Assembly: GCF_016907335.1 (NCBI RefSeq)
Contig: NZ_JAFBBT010000001.1
Location: 620,001-684,000, forward strand
From: Curtobacterium herbarum
Lineage (GTDB): Bacteria > Actinomycetota > Actinomycetes > Actinomycetales > Microbacteriaceae
Reading direction: 5' to 3'
DNA length: 64,000 nucleotides
Position numbers and translations under genes: made by a program. How positions within the stretch are numbered: the stretch's first letter is position 1; the number at the start of each line of letters is the position of its first letter. Below the pieces are notes generated by a model. It was not told the DNA's origin, searched no databases, and was given only the letters and a program-made list of their open reading frames with translations. Positions 24,077 through 33,568 of the stretch are shown one piece after another.

Positions 24077-24122
24077 CCGGACGGGAGGCCCGTGGCGGGC
24101 CCGCACCGCGCCTCCCGTCCGG
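24077..24122. repeat. Terminator-family inverted repeat in a divergent promoter region
   Basis: CCGGACGGGAGGC (24077-24089) pairs with GCCTCCCGTCCGG (24110-24122), with a further GC-rich hairpin inside. The sequence belongs to the terminator family, but it sits between divergent genes (phospholipase-like, minus; 24224, plus), where no gene ends, so its role here is unclear. Confidence 0.6.
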
Positions 24123-24223
24123 CGGCGACGCCGCTGGCACCGGCCGTCTCGCGGTTCGCGGACCATCTGAGCAGCCCGTCGGCGGTCCGGGCCAGGATGG
24201 CGAGTGCGAGAGGAGCAACCCTG

Positions 24224-24574
24224 ATGAAGACCATCCGGTACGACAACACCGCGATCCTGACCAGCGACGACGTCGCCGACGCCGTCATCGAGTACGCGGC
24301 GGCGCTCTCCGGCGGCGACCGGGCCGACACCGTGGCCGTGCCCGCCGTCGCCGAGGACGGGACCATGACGACCACGAAGATCCTCATCGGGCCGACGAGC
24401 GAGGTCGTCGTCGAGGACGCCGACGAGGACGCACTCGAGCTCGAGAACGACGAGTTCGTCGCCCGGCTCCGTGCCGCTGCCCGGACGTTCGGGCACGACA
24501 CCGTCATCCACGCGGACACCCGGTCGGACCTGACCGAGGGCGACGGCGAGACGGGGCCGCCGGCGGCGGAGTGA
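24224..24574 (+). CDS. Conserved hypothetical protein, 116 aa
   Basis: Acidic soluble protein, MKTIRYDNTAILTSDDVADAV at the start and EVVVEDADEDALELENDEFV in the middle. Ribosome site GAGAGGAG lies nine bases before the ATG. No catalytic motif recognised; codon use is fully genome-like. Convergent with the small membrane protein gene at 24585. Confidence 0.6.
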   Translation: MKTIRYDNTAILTSDDVADAVIEYAAALSGGDRADTVAVPAVAEDGTMTTTKILIGPTSEVVVEDADEDALELENDEFVARLRAAARTFGHDTVIHADTRSDLTEGDGETGPPAAE

Positions 24575-24584
24575 GCTCGCCGCG

Positions 24585-24836
24585 TCAGCGGCGGGTGGTG
24601 GCGGCCACCGCCTCGGTGATCGTGGCACCCGGGTGCTCTTCCCGGTACTGACGGACGGCGCGGACGTCGACGCCGGCGGCGGCCTCGGGTGGGACCGGGG
24701 TGTCGCCGATGACCGGCCTCCGATCCGCCAGCCACAGTGCGGCGAGGGCCGCCACGGCTGCGGGCAGCGGCTCGTCGAGTGCGAGCAGCAGTCCGGCAGT
24801 CGCGAGGCCGAGGACGATCAGCGATGGCTTCCGCAT
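24585..24836 (-). CDS. Small membrane-anchored protein, 83 aa
   Basis: One hydrophobic stretch (LIVLGLATAGLLLAL then AAVAALAALWLADRRP) gives one or two helices at the N-terminus. The soluble remainder ends VRQYREEHPGATITEAVAATTRR, which resembles a short helix-turn-helix-like segment often seen at the end of actinobacterial membrane proteins. ATG at 24836 follows GGAGGGGAGCC. Function unknown. Confidence 0.6.
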   Translation of the reverse strand: MRKPSLIVLGLATAGLLLALDEPLPAAVAALAALWLADRRPVIGDTPVPPEAAAGVDVRAVRQYREEHPGATITEAVAATTRR

Positions 24837-24982
24837 GGCTCCCCTCCGGTCGGTGACGACCATCGTGCCGGTGCACGGGCACTGCCGCAAGCGAGCGGGG
24901 CGGGCGGGCCGGGCGGGGCGGGCGTTGGCCGGGCCTCCTGGCCGTCGGGCGTCGGCCGTCGGGCGTCCGGCGTCGTCGTCCG

Positions 24983-25627
24983 TCAGGTGGCGGCTGCCGC
25001 CGCTGCGCGCAGGGTCCGCTCCGCGTCGTCGAGGTAGTCGGCCAGCAGGGCCGAGGCGCCGTCCTGGTCCCCGGACCGCAGCGCCGCGACGATCGCCTCG
25101 TTGCGCTCGACGAACGCGCCGTGGAACGCTCCCGGGTCCTCCGTGGTGAGGAAGGCGAGTCGCATCTCGGCGAGCAGGGAGTCCATCAGGCCGTGCAGCC
25201 GGGTGCTCGGGACGGCGCGGACGAGCTCGGCGTGGAAGCGGATGTCCGCCGTGCCCACCGCCCGCCAGTCGTGCGCTGCCGCGGCGACCCGGGCCTCCGT
25301 GACCGCGGCCGAGGCGGCGGCGAGGGCGGGGGAGTCCGGTGTGCAGGCTCGGACGCCGGCCGCTTCGAGCACCCGTCGGGCGGCGTAGAGGTCCGTGACG
25401 TCCTCCGCCGAGAGCCGCCGCACGAAGACGCCGCGGTTGAAGACGTGCTCGACGAGCCGGTCGCGCGCGAGCAGCCGGAAGGCCTCGCGCAGGGTGTTCC
25501 GCGAGACGCCGAGCTGGTCGCTGAGACGCTCCTCGGACAGCTGCGTCCCCGGCATGAACCCGCCGTCCGCGATCGAGGACCGCAGACGTGCCGCGGTGGA
25601 CTCTGCGCCGCTGACGGTTCGGGTCAT
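24983..25627 (-). CDS. GntR-family (FadR subfamily) regulator of the 5-oxoproline locus
   Basis: 214 aa. N-terminal winged helix (LSEERLSDQLGVSRNTLREAFRLLARDRLVEH) and an all-helical FCD ligand domain with metal-binding His residues (DIRFHAELV, FHGAFVERNEAI). FadR-type regulators bind the consensus TNGTNNNACNA. Exactly this pattern, TTGTTGAACAA, lies in the divergent promoter, and TTGTTCAACAA lies in front of pxpA 6 kb away, which strongly suggests this protein controls both units, with 5-oxoproline or a related compound as effector (inference). Confidence 0.88.
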   Translation of the reverse strand: MTRTVSGAESTAARLRSSIADGGFMPGTQLSEERLSDQLGVSRNTLREAFRLLARDRLVEHVFNRGVFVRRLSAEDVTDLYAARRVLEAAGVRACTPDSPALAAASAAVTEARVAAAAHDWRAVGTADIRFHAELVRAVPSTRLHGLMDSLLAEMRLAFLTTEDPGAFHGAFVERNEAIVAALRSGDQDGASALLADYLDDAERTLRAAAAAAT

Positions 25628-25701
25628 GCCCCGATCCTGGCAGAGGCGACGACCACGGCCCCGTGTGACCGCCGTGTTACAGATCGGGCCGGGGTGTTGA
25701 G

Positions 25702-25714
25702 ATTGTTGAACAAT
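25702..25714. promoter_or_regulatory. FadR-type operator 1
   Basis: ATTGTT-G-AACAAT is a perfect palindrome whose core TTGTTGAACAA fits TNGTNNNACNA. It lies 20 bases before the preferred start of the DUF969 gene, between it and the divergent GntR gene. It is matched by operator 2 at 31450-31460. Confidence 0.75.
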
Positions 25715-25733
25715 GCGGGCCAGACTGTCCCGC

Positions 25734-26432
25734 ATGTTCGTCCTCATCGGCGTCGCCGTCGTGATCATCGGGTTCGCGTTGCGCATCAACGCGCTGCTCG
25801 TCGTCACCGTCGCAGGCATCGTCACCGCGGCCATCGGCGGGATCGACCCCGTCGGCATCCTCACCGCGTTCGGCAGTGGCTTCGCGTCCAGCCGCAGCGT
25901 CACGACCTTCGCGCTCGTGCTGCCGGTCATCGGGCTCATCGAGCGCTACGGGCTGCAGGACCAGGCGAAGCGCCTCATCGCGAAGCTCGACAAGCTCACG
26001 ACGGGCCGCATCCTCGCCGGGTACCTGGCCGTGCGGCAGGTCACCGCCGCCGTCGGCCTGACGAGCATCGGCGGTCCCGCGCAGACCGTCCGCCCGCTCG
26101 TGCACCCGATGGCCGAGGGCGCGGCGATCAAGAAGTACGGCCGGATCGACGAGCGGATGCGCGAGCAGATCAAGGGCTTCTCGGCGTCGTCCGACACCGT
26201 CGGGGTGTTCTTCGGCGAGGACGTCTTCGTCGCGGTCGGGTCGATCCTGCTCATCACGTCCTTCGTGGACGAGACGTACAAGCTGACACTCGAGCCGATC
26301 GACCTGGCGCTGTGGGCGATCCCCACCGGCATCGCCGCCCTGCTCGTGCACGGCACCCGGCTGCTGCTGCTCGACCGCAAGCTCGACAAGATGGCGGCCG
26401 ACGTCCGCCGGACCGAGGGGGTCGTAGCATGA
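25734..26432 (+). CDS. DUF969 subunit of a putative 5-oxoproline transporter
   Basis: 232 aa, about six predicted helices, starting MFVLIGVAVVIIGFALRINALLVV as is usual for DUF969. DUF969/DUF979 pairs are found next to pyroglutamate-handling genes and are annotated as a 5-oxoproline uptake system, which suits the pxpABC genes here. An in-frame ATG at 25713 lies inside the operator palindrome and is disfavoured. The stop overlaps the start of the DUF979 gene by four bases (ATGA at 26429-26432). Confidence 0.85.
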   Translation: MFVLIGVAVVIIGFALRINALLVVTVAGIVTAAIGGIDPVGILTAFGSGFASSRSVTTFALVLPVIGLIERYGLQDQAKRLIAKLDKLTTGRILAGYLAVRQVTAAVGLTSIGGPAQTVRPLVHPMAEGAAIKKYGRIDERMREQIKGFSASSDTVGVFFGEDVFVAVGSILLITSFVDETYKLTLEPIDLALWAIPTGIAALLVHGTRLLLLDRKLDKMAADVRRTEGVVA

Positions 26433-27485
26433 TCACCAGCGAGTGGCTCTACTGGCTCATCGGCGCGTTCTTCATCGCCGTCGCCGTGTTCATCATCACC
26501 GACCGCACGCACGCCAAGCGCGTCGGCAACGCGGCGTTCTGGGGCATCCTCGGGCTCTCCTTCTTCGCCGGCACCTTCGTCGTCTCCGGTGCGATCCCCG
26601 CCTGGGCGCTCGGCATCGCCGTCCTGGTGATGGTGGCGCTCGCCGGACTCGGGTTCACCGGCACCACGAGCCGCACCCGCGTCGCCAGCGTCCCGGGTGC
26701 CGGCGTCGGATCGGCGACCGGTCCGGCCGAGCCCACCGCGGTGACCACCCGACCGAGCTCCAGCACGAGCGTCCTCGCGACCACCAGCCCGGACGAGCGC
26801 GCGGGCTTCGCGAAGCGGTTCGGCAACCGGCTGTTCATCCCTGCGCTGGTGATCCCCGTCGTCGCGGTGCTCGTCGCCACCCTCGGCCCCCTCGTCCACG
26901 TCGGCGGGAAGCCGCTGCTCGCCGAGGGCAGCGCGACCCTGACCGGGCTCGGCATCGGGTCGGTGCTCGCCGTCGTCGTCGCCGTCCTCGTGCTCCGCCC
27001 GCCGCGTCTCGACACCCCCGTGCGCGAGGGCGCCCGCCTGCTGCAGGCGATCGGCTGGGCCGCGCTGCTGCCGCAGATGCTCTCGACGCTCGGCATCGTC
27101 TTCACCCAGGCCGGGGTCGGGTCCGCCGTCGGCACGATCATCAAGGCCGTCCTGCCCGACGGCTCACTGCTCGCCGCGGTCGTCGTCTACTGCCTCGGCA
27201 TGGCGCTGTTCACGGTGATCATGGGCAACGCGTTCGCCGCGTTCCCGATCATGACGGCCGCGATCGGTTGGCCGGTGCTGGTGCAGGGCTTCGACGGCAA
27301 CCCGGCCGCGATCTTCGCGATCGGCATGCTGGCCGGCTTCTGCGGCACCCTGGTCACCCCGATGGCCGCGAACTTCAACCTCGTGCCCGCCGCCCTGCTC
27401 GAGATGCGGGACAAGTACGGACCGATCAAGGCACAGATCCCGACCGCCGGGATCCTGCTCGTCGTCAACATGGGAGTGATGTACC

Positions 27486-27499
<14 letters not shown>
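26429..27499 (+). CDS. DUF979 subunit of a putative 5-oxoproline transporter
   Basis: 356 aa membrane protein with about eight helices (FFIAVAVFIITD near the start; FIPALVIPVVAVLVATL; LPQMLSTLGIVFTQAGVGSAVGTII; MGNAFAAFPIMTAAIGWPVLV). A cytoplasmic or periplasmic loop of about 50 residues (roughly 80-128), rich in Ser and Thr, separates the second and third parts. It is translationally coupled to the DUF969 gene. The C-terminal GTLVTPMAANFNLVPAALLEM region is the best-conserved part of the family. Confidence 0.85.
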
Positions 27500-28592
<1,093 letters not shown>

Positions 28593-28598
28593 ACGCCC

Positions 28599-28670
28599 CG
28601 CAAAACGCAACGTCGGCGGTTCCTCGCAGCGGTATTCCGCTGCGCAGCGCCGCCGACGTTGCGTTTTGCG
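28599..28670. terminator. Perfect inverted repeat with 21-bp arms, bidirectional terminator
   Basis: Arms 28599-28619 and 28650-28670 start CGCAAAACGCAACGTCGG and end with its complement. An inner hairpin GCAGCGG-TATT-CCGCTGC (28626-28643) sits in the loop. T or A runs flank the inner part of each arm (AAAA/TTTT). Between the convergent DUF2891 and monooxygenase genes. A relative is at 51536-51609. Confidence 0.8.
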
Positions 28671-28674
28671 AGGG

Positions 28675-28977
28675 CTACAGGGAGATCGTGCGGCCGAAGG
28701 TCTTCGTGACGGGCGGGGCGGCGAGGACGGCGCCGAGCGCTTCCGCGGCGCCCTCGGGGGTGGCGCGCCAGGCGACGTACGCGTCGTGGTCCTCGGCGGT
28801 GGTCCAGCGCTCGAGGACGACCATGCGCGTCGGGTCCTCGTCGTCGACCAGGACCTCGAGTGACTCGTTCCCCTGCCGGGCTGCGGTCTGGGCCAGGGTC
28901 TCGCGGATCGCGGCCTCGACCGTGTCGGCTGCGACGTCGTCACGGATCTGGACCTCGAGGAAGACGGTCATCGTCAT
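28675..28977 (-). CDS. ABM-fold (antibiotic biosynthesis monooxygenase/quinol monooxygenase-like) protein
   Basis: 100 aa, TMTVFLEVQIRDD ... VVLERWTTAEDHDAYVAWRATPEG, the usual ferredoxin-like ABM layout with the ERW motif. Small ABM proteins oxidise quinols or bind aromatic compounds or heme, but many are uncharacterised. It follows pxpC by 98 bp on the same strand and is probably the last gene of the pxpABC transcript. A direct role in 5-oxoproline use is unproven. Confidence 0.78.
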   Translation of the reverse strand: MTMTVFLEVQIRDDVAADTVEAAIRETLAQTAARQGNESLEVLVDDEDPTRMVVLERWTTAEDHDAYVAWRATPEGAAEALGAVLAAPPVTKTFGRTISL

Positions 28978-29075
28978 GGTGTGCACCTTTCGTCGTCGGG
29001 CCCCGTCCGCTGACGGTGTCCGGTGACGCCAACCACCGCCGCCGGGTCGTTGTTCCGGCGCCGTGCCCAGCGCGT

Positions 29076-29975
29076 TCAGCGGACGGTGCGGAAGCGCAGC
29101 GTGTCGCCCGGGCGGAGCTGCGCGGCACGGTCGACCGACTCCGGCGTCAGGACGGCCACGACCGGGTACCCGCCGGTGACCGGGTGGTCCGCCAGGAACA
29201 GCACCGGGGACCCGGCCGGCGGCACCTGCAGCGACCCGGTCTCGACGCCCTCGCTGGGGAGCTCGCCGGCGACCGCGCGGACCAGGGGAGTGGTGGCGGT
29301 GGTGCGGACCCCGACGCGGTCGCTGTCCGGGCTGACGTGGAAATCCTGCCCGGTCAGGGTCGTCCGCCACTCCGGGGTGAACCAGTCGTCACGGGGGCCG
29401 GGCACCACGTCGAGCAGCACCGGGTCTCCGGGCCACGGCAGGAGCGGCGGCGGCACCGCATCGACGACCGGCCACAGACCGGCGTCGGGCCCATGCCCGG
29501 GCGACCCGATCGGCAGCACGTCCCCGGCGGACAGCGGCTCGGGGCCGAGCTGCGCGAGCGAGTCCCACGACCGGCTGCCGAGCACCGGGTCGACGGCGAT
29601 GCCGCCACGGACGGCGACGTAGGCGCGGAGCCGGTCCTCGGGCAGCCCGACGTGGAGGGTGTCGCCGGGCTCGAGCAGGAGCACCTCGTACGCGGCGGCC
29701 CCGCGCACCCGCCCGTCCGCCCGTTCGATCGACACCGGGCACGGTGCACCGGTGACGGCGGCGACCGTGTGTGCGTCGGTGCGGAGCGTGACGGAGCCGA
29801 GGAGGGCCTCCAGGACGGCCGCGTCGGGACGGTTGCCGACCATCCGGTTCGCCAGCGCGGCCGAGCCCCGGTCCGCCGCCCCGGCGGCACCGAGCCCCAT
29901 GTCGCTGAGGCCGGGACGGCCGAGGTCCTGCGTCGTCACGCCGTACCCGACCTGCACGACGGTCAGGGTGCTCAC
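29076..29975 (-). CDS. pxpC: 5-oxoprolinase subunit C
   Basis: 299 aa, the biotin-dependent carboxyltransferase-like (KipA/AHS2) subunit of the ATP-dependent 5-oxoprolinase PxpABC, which opens 5-oxoproline to glutamate. Family features: VGYGVTTQDLGRPGLSDMGLGAAGAADRGSAALANRMVGN at the N-terminus, LRAYVAVRGGI, and VPPAGSPVLFLADHPVTGGYPVVA near the C-terminus. GTG at 29975 overlaps the pxpB stop by four bases. Confidence 0.93.
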   Translation of the reverse strand: MSTLTVVQVGYGVTTQDLGRPGLSDMGLGAAGAADRGSAALANRMVGNRPDAAVLEALLGSVTLRTDAHTVAAVTGAPCPVSIERADGRVRGAAAYEVLLLEPGDTLHVGLPEDRLRAYVAVRGGIAVDPVLGSRSWDSLAQLGPEPLSAGDVLPIGSPGHGPDAGLWPVVDAVPPPLLPWPGDPVLLDVVPGPRDDWFTPEWRTTLTGQDFHVSPDSDRVGVRTTATTPLVRAVAGELPSEGVETGSLQVPPAGSPVLFLADHPVTGGYPVVAVLTPESVDRAAQLRPGDTLRFRTVR

Positions 29976-30622
29976 GACGGGGCCTCGGCGTCGACGAAGC
30001 GCAGGCGGACCCCGGCCGGGGCGAGGGCCGGCGGGGTGCGGTCGAGCGACCACATCGGCACGTCGGTCCGCCCGATCAGCTGCCAGCCGCCGGGCGAGGT
30101 CCGCGGGTACACCGCGCTGAACTCGCCGGCCAGGGCGACCGCGCCGCTCGGCACCGCGGTGCGCGAGGTGTCGCGGCGCGGCAGGTCGAGCGACGGCGCG
30201 GTGCCCGTCAGGTAGCTGAAGCCGGGGGCGAAGCCGCAGAACGCGCTCGTCCACACCTGCCCGGTGTGCCACCCGACGAGGTCGTCGCGGCTCATGCCGG
30301 TCAGGGCGCCGACGGCGTCGAGGTCCGCGCCGTCGTAGGTGACCGGGACGACGACGGGGGCGCGCTGCTGGCCGTCGTCGTCGGCGGGACGGGAGGGACG
30401 GACCTCGGACAGCAGGGAGCGGACCCGTCCGGCGTCGGTCACGTCGGGGTCGAAGCGGAACAGCAGTGTGCGGGCGCCGGAGACGACCTCGGTCACGCCG
30501 GCACCGGTCGCGGCGTCGGTTCCCGTGCCGGCCAGCCCGGCGCGGAACGCCACGACCTCGGCCAGGGAGTCGAAGGTCGCGAGCACCGCCGAGGTGCCGG
30601 CCGACCGGAGGTCGAGGCTCAC
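29972..30622 (-). CDS. pxpB: 5-oxoprolinase subunit B
   Basis: 216 aa (KipI/AHS1 family). Signature segments [33 protein letters not shown] and [11 protein letters not shown] are present, as is [10 protein letters not shown]. It works with PxpA and PxpC in ATP-dependent hydrolysis of 5-oxoproline. GTG at 30622 overlaps the pxpA stop by four bases and its own stop overlaps pxpC, so A, B and C are tightly coupled. Confidence 0.93.
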   Translation of the reverse strand: MSLDLRSAGTSAVLATFDSLAEVVAFRAGLAGTGTDAATGAGVTEVVSGARTLLFRFDPDVTDAGRVRSLLSEVRPSRPADDDGQQRAPVVVPVTYDGADLDAVGALTGMSRDDLVGWHTGQVWTSAFCGFAPGFSYLTGTAPSLDLPRRDTSRTAVPSGAVALAGEFSAVYPRTSPGGWQLIGRTDVPMWSLDRTPPALAPAGVRLRFVDAEAPS

Positions 30623-31431
30623 GACGAGGACGCCGCCGAGGACGCGGCCGACGCCGCGGCCGAGGGCGACGCCGGCGCGAACGCCGTGACGTCGATGCCG
30701 TGCTCGGTCAGCAGTGCGCGGATCGCCCGGGCCATCGCGACCGCGTCGGGGGAGTCGCCGTGCACGCAGACCGAGTCGGCGCGGACGCTGATGTCGGTGC
30801 CGTCGATCGCGGTGGCGACGCCCTGGGTCACCATCCGGAGCACACGGGCCGCGACCTCGTCCGGGTCGTGCAGCACCGAACCCGGCCGGCTGCGCGACAC
30901 CAGGGAGCCGTCGGGTTCGTAGGCGCGGTCGGCGAACGACTCGCTCACCGCGCGCAGCCCGTGCCGTTCCGCGGCGAGGAGCAGCTCCGACCCGGGCAGG
31001 GCCAGGACCGCCAGCGACGGGTCGACGTCCGCCACCGCACGGACGACCGCCTCGGCCGGCACCGGGTCCGCGCAGGCAGTGTTGTAGAGGGCGCCGTGCG
31101 GCTTGGCGTAGGTGACGCGTGAGCCGGCGACGTGCGCGGCAGCGGTCAGGGCCCCGAGCTGGTGGACGACGTCGGCGTGGAGCTCGTCCGGGGTGACGTG
31201 CACGGGCCGGCGGCCGAAGCCGGCGAGGTCCCGGTAGGCCACGTGCGCCCCGATCGCGACACCCCGCTCGACGGCGGCACGGCAGGTGTCGAGCATGATC
31301 GTCGGGTCGCCGGCATGGGCACCGCACGCGATGTTCGCGCTGGACACCACGTCGAGCATCGCGCGGTCGTCGCCCGCGGTCCAGGCACCGAAGCCCTCGC
31401 CGAGGTCGCTGTTCAGGTCGATCGTGGGCAT
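30619..31431 (-). CDS. pxpA: 5-oxoprolinase subunit A (LamB/YcsF family)
   Basis: 270 aa. Starts [19 protein letters not shown] and contains [13 protein letters not shown] and [16 protein letters not shown], all diagnostic. It provides part of the ATP-dependent active site of PxpABC. The last 20 residues are an Ala/Ser-rich tail not typical of the family. The gene leads the minus-strand unit pxpABC; the FadR-type palindrome TTGTTCAACAA is 18 bases before its ATG. Confidence 0.94.
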   Translation of the reverse strand: MPTIDLNSDLGEGFGAWTAGDDRAMLDVVSSANIACGAHAGDPTIMLDTCRAAVERGVAIGAHVAYRDLAGFGRRPVHVTPDELHADVVHQLGALTAAAHVAGSRVTYAKPHGALYNTACADPVPAEAVVRAVADVDPSLAVLALPGSELLLAAERHGLRAVSESFADRAYEPDGSLVSRSRPGSVLHDPDEVAARVLRMVTQGVATAIDGTDISVRADSVCVHGDSPDAVAMARAIRALLTEHGIDVTAFAPASPSAAASAASSAASSS

Positions 31432-31449
31432 GCGGACCTCCTGTCGGGA

Positions 31450-31460
31450 TTGTTCAACAA
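31450..31460. promoter_or_regulatory. FadR-type operator 2, upstream of pxpA
   Basis: TTGTT-C-AACAA is a perfect palindrome and differs from operator 1 only at the central base. It is 18 bases from the pxpA start codon, comparable to the 20 bases seen for operator 1, supporting common control by the GntR protein encoded at 24983. Confidence 0.75.
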
Positions 31461-31508
31461 CCTAGCGCGCGCCGCCGACCGTGTCACCGCCGGGCCCCGG
31501 CTTCGCCG

Positions 31509-31514
31509 TAGGGT
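31509..31514 (+). promoter_or_regulatory. Probable -10 box of an acetyltransferase gene
   Basis: TAGGGT ends six bases before the ATG at 31521, giving a leaderless or nearly leaderless transcript. Confidence 0.4.
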
Positions 31515-31520
31515 CGGGAG

Positions 31521-32042
31521 ATGGACGAGCTGACGATCCGGACCACGACCGAGGACGACTGGCAGGAGGTCCGCGCCCTCCGCCTGGCGATGCTCGCGGA
31601 CACCCCCATCGCGTACGGCGAGCACCGCGCGGACGCCGAGCAGCACGACGAGGCCGAGTGGCGCTCGCGGGGTCGTCGCGGTCAGACCCCGGGCAGCACC
31701 TCGCTCGTCGCGATCGATGCCTCGGGCGAGTGGGTCGGGATGATGAACGGCTACGTGCCCGACGCGGCGACCGGCCCGCTGCTGGTCGGCGTGTACGTCG
31801 CACCGGGGCACCGCGGTCGGGATGCGGGCGTGGCCGACGCGCTCCTGGACGCCGTGGAACGCTGGGCTGCCGGACACGGGACGACGCTCCGGCTGCACGT
31901 GCACGAGGACAATGCTCGAGCCCTCGCCTTCTACGAGCGCCGCGGCTTCGTGCGCACCGGGCACACCGAGCCCTACGCGCTCGACCCGACGCGGGCCGAG
32001 ATCGAGATGGTCGAGCAGCTCGACGGGGCGACGCCGGCCTGA
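31521..32042 (+). CDS. GNAT-family N-acetyltransferase
   Basis: 173 aa. N-terminus TIRTTTEDDWQEVRALRLAML, acetyl-CoA motif VGVYVAPGHRGRDAGVADALLDAVERWA and motif B LRLHVHEDNARALAFYERRGFVRTG. Substrate unknown. It is divergent from pxpA but lies outside the pair of operator-linked units; the shared palindrome at 31450 could also affect it. Confidence 0.86.
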   Translation: MDELTIRTTTEDDWQEVRALRLAMLADTPIAYGEHRADAEQHDEAEWRSRGRRGQTPGSTSLVAIDASGEWVGMMNGYVPDAATGPLLVGVYVAPGHRGRDAGVADALLDAVERWAAGHGTTLRLHVHEDNARALAFYERRGFVRTGHTEPYALDPTRAEIEMVEQLDGATPA

Positions 32043-32060
32043 GCGCCGGAACGACGCGCC

Positions 32061-32100
32061 GCCCGAGCGACCCGCCTGTCGCCCGAGCGACCCGCCTGCC
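32061..32100. repeat. Two tandem 20-bp repeats
   Basis: GCCCGAGCGACCCGCCTG occurs at 32061-32078 and again at 32081-32098, just before the terminator-like element at 32101. Confidence 0.75.
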
Positions 32101-32144
32101 GGCCGGGAGGCCCGTGGCCAGGCCGCCACGCGCCTCCCGTCCGG
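32101..32144. terminator. Imperfect terminator-family stem-loop
   Basis: CCGGGAGGC-ccGTGGC pairs with GCCACG-cGCCTCCCG around a short loop. It lies between the convergent acetyltransferase and methionine aminopeptidase genes. The inner stem has mismatches, so it is a degenerate member of the family. Confidence 0.65.
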
Positions 32145-32285
32145 CGGCTCCAGCGCGTCGAGCCGGCTCCAGCGTGTGCCGCGCACCCACCAGCCGAGCG
32201 CTTCGTCGGTGCCGGTGAGGGTCGGCTTCGTGGTCTCGACCGGCTCGCCCTGCATCGAGAACAACGCCGAGCTGTCCGCCCGAGG

Positions 32286-33071
32286 CTACCCGGCGACCGA
32301 GCCGGACGGCAGCGTGAGCACCTCGGCCCCGTCCTCGGTGATCGCGATGGTGTGCTCGCTGTGCGCGGTCCGGCAGCCGGTCGCGCTGCGGAGTGTCCAC
32401 CCGTCCGGGTCGGTGACGAGCTCGTCGGTGTCGACCATCACCCACGGCTCGAGCGCCAGGAGGAGCCCCGGCCGCAGGGCGTACCCGCGGCCCGGGCGTC
32501 CGTCGTTCGCCACGTGCGGGTCCTGGTGCATCGTCGACCCGATGCCGTGGCCGCCGAACTCCAGGTTGATCGGGTAGCCCGCCTCGCTGAGTACCGTGCC
32601 GATCGCGTGCGACAGGTCGCCGAGCCGTGCTCCCGGCCGGGCTGCTGCGATGCCGGCGGCGAGGGCACGTTCGGTCGTCTCGATGAGCGCGACGCTCTCG
32701 GCCGGCCGGCTCGGCCCGACGATGAAGCTGATCGCCGAGTCCGCCGCGTACCCGTGGTGCACGACGGCCAGGTCGAGGGTGAGCAGGTCCCCGTCGGCCA
32801 GCACGCGGTCATGCGGCAGGCCGTGCAGGACGGCGTCGTTCACCGCGGTGCAGATGTGGTGGCCGAACGGGCCGCGTCCGAACGAGGGCGCGTAGTCGAC
32901 GTAGCAGGAGGTCGCCCCGGCGGCGCGGATCATCTCGGCTGCCCAGCGGTCGAGGTCGAGCAGGTTCGTGCCGGCCGTCGCCCGCCCGCGCAGGGTGTGC
33001 AGGATGTCGGCGACGAGGGTGCCGGCGGCGCGTGCCCGGGGCAGCTCGGTCGCGGTGAGGATCTCGATCAT
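32286..33071 (-). CDS. map: Type I methionine aminopeptidase
   Basis: 261 aa. It removes the initiator methionine from nascent proteins. The metal ligands are in DLLTLDLAVVHHGYAADSA (two Asp), GGHGIG (His), LALEPWVM (Glu) and SEHTIAI (Glu); the substrate-binding His is in FGHHICTAVNDAVLHGLP. It is probably not the only map in the genome: this type, divergent from a small XRE regulator and separate from the ribosomal protein operon, looks like an accessory copy. ATG at 33071 follows GGAAGAAG. A 24-bp palindrome lies in the divergent promoter. Confidence 0.93.
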   Translation of the reverse strand: MIEILTATELPRARAAGTLVADILHTLRGRATAGTNLLDLDRWAAEMIRAAGATSCYVDYAPSFGRGPFGHHICTAVNDAVLHGLPHDRVLADGDLLTLDLAVVHHGYAADSAISFIVGPSRPAESVALIETTERALAAGIAAARPGARLGDLSHAIGTVLSEAGYPINLEFGGHGIGSTMHQDPHVANDGRPGRGYALRPGLLLALEPWVMVDTDELVTDPDGWTLRSATGCRTAHSEHTIAITEDGAEVLTLPSGSVAG

Positions 33072-33091
33072 GCGGGCGCTTCTTCCGTCGG

Positions 33092-33115
33092 GATAGTTGT
33101 ACCGGTATTACTATC
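33092..33115. promoter_or_regulatory. 24-bp near-perfect palindrome between map and the XRE regulator
   Basis: Outer arms GATAGT and ACTATC enclose a central TACCGGTA, separated by TG and TT; only those two dinucleotides break the symmetry. It overlaps a probable -10 (TACTAT, 33109-33114) of the XRE gene, which would start transcription at its ATG, and it is 20 bases upstream of the map ATG. A strong candidate operator for the XRE protein. Confidence 0.72.
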
Positions 33116-33120
33116 AGACC

Positions 33121-33435
33121 ATGGTCCGTCTCCCGCTCACGCCGCTCGACCTCGAACGCGGACTCCGCCTCGGGCGCGCGCTGCGCTCGGCGCGGGGTGA
33201 CCGGTCGATGCTCGACGTCGCGCTCACCGCCGGGCTGTCGCCCGAGACGCTTCGGAAGATCGAGACGGGCCGCATCGCCACGCCGGCGTTCTCGACGGTG
33301 GCGGCGCTCGCCGGGGTCCTCGGCCTGTCGCTCGACGCACTGTGGGTCGAGATCGACCCGGCATCCGACGCCGGGATCGGCGACACGTCTGGTATCGTTA
33401 TGGATTCAGAACCAAGGGGGCTGCCCGTCGCGTGA
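33121..33435 (+). CDS. XRE-family helix-turn-helix regulator
   Basis: 104 aa. The helix-turn-helix spans residues about 14-66: LGRALRSARGDRSMLDVALTAGLSPETLRKIETGRIATPAFSTVAALAGVLGLSLDALW, where the recognition helix is SPETLRKIETG. Start ATG at 33121 lies six bases after the TACTAT box. It probably represses itself and the divergent map gene. A regulator dedicated to a methionine aminopeptidase is an uncommon pairing. Confidence 0.88.
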   Translation: MVRLPLTPLDLERGLRLGRALRSARGDRSMLDVALTAGLSPETLRKIETGRIATPAFSTVAALAGVLGLSLDALWVEIDPASDAGIGDTSGIVMDSEPRGLPVA

Positions 33436-33568
33436 GGTCGACGGACGGCTCGTGTACCACTTGCCGAGTCGGTGCCACCCCCGCGTCCTTCGGTTCGCAC
33501 CCCTCGTGCCCCTCGCCGCACGGCCCTGTCCGTCGGAGCACGATCCGTGTCGTCCGAAGGAGCTCCCC

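Noticed and set aside
31413..32264. Minus-strand frame starting MFSMQGEPVETTKPTLTGTDEALGWWVRGTRW just downstream of map
   Set aside because: The first 35 residues look protein-like and may be a remnant, but the frame runs through the terminator repeat and the opposite acetyltransferase gene without its own end, so no functional gene can be supported.
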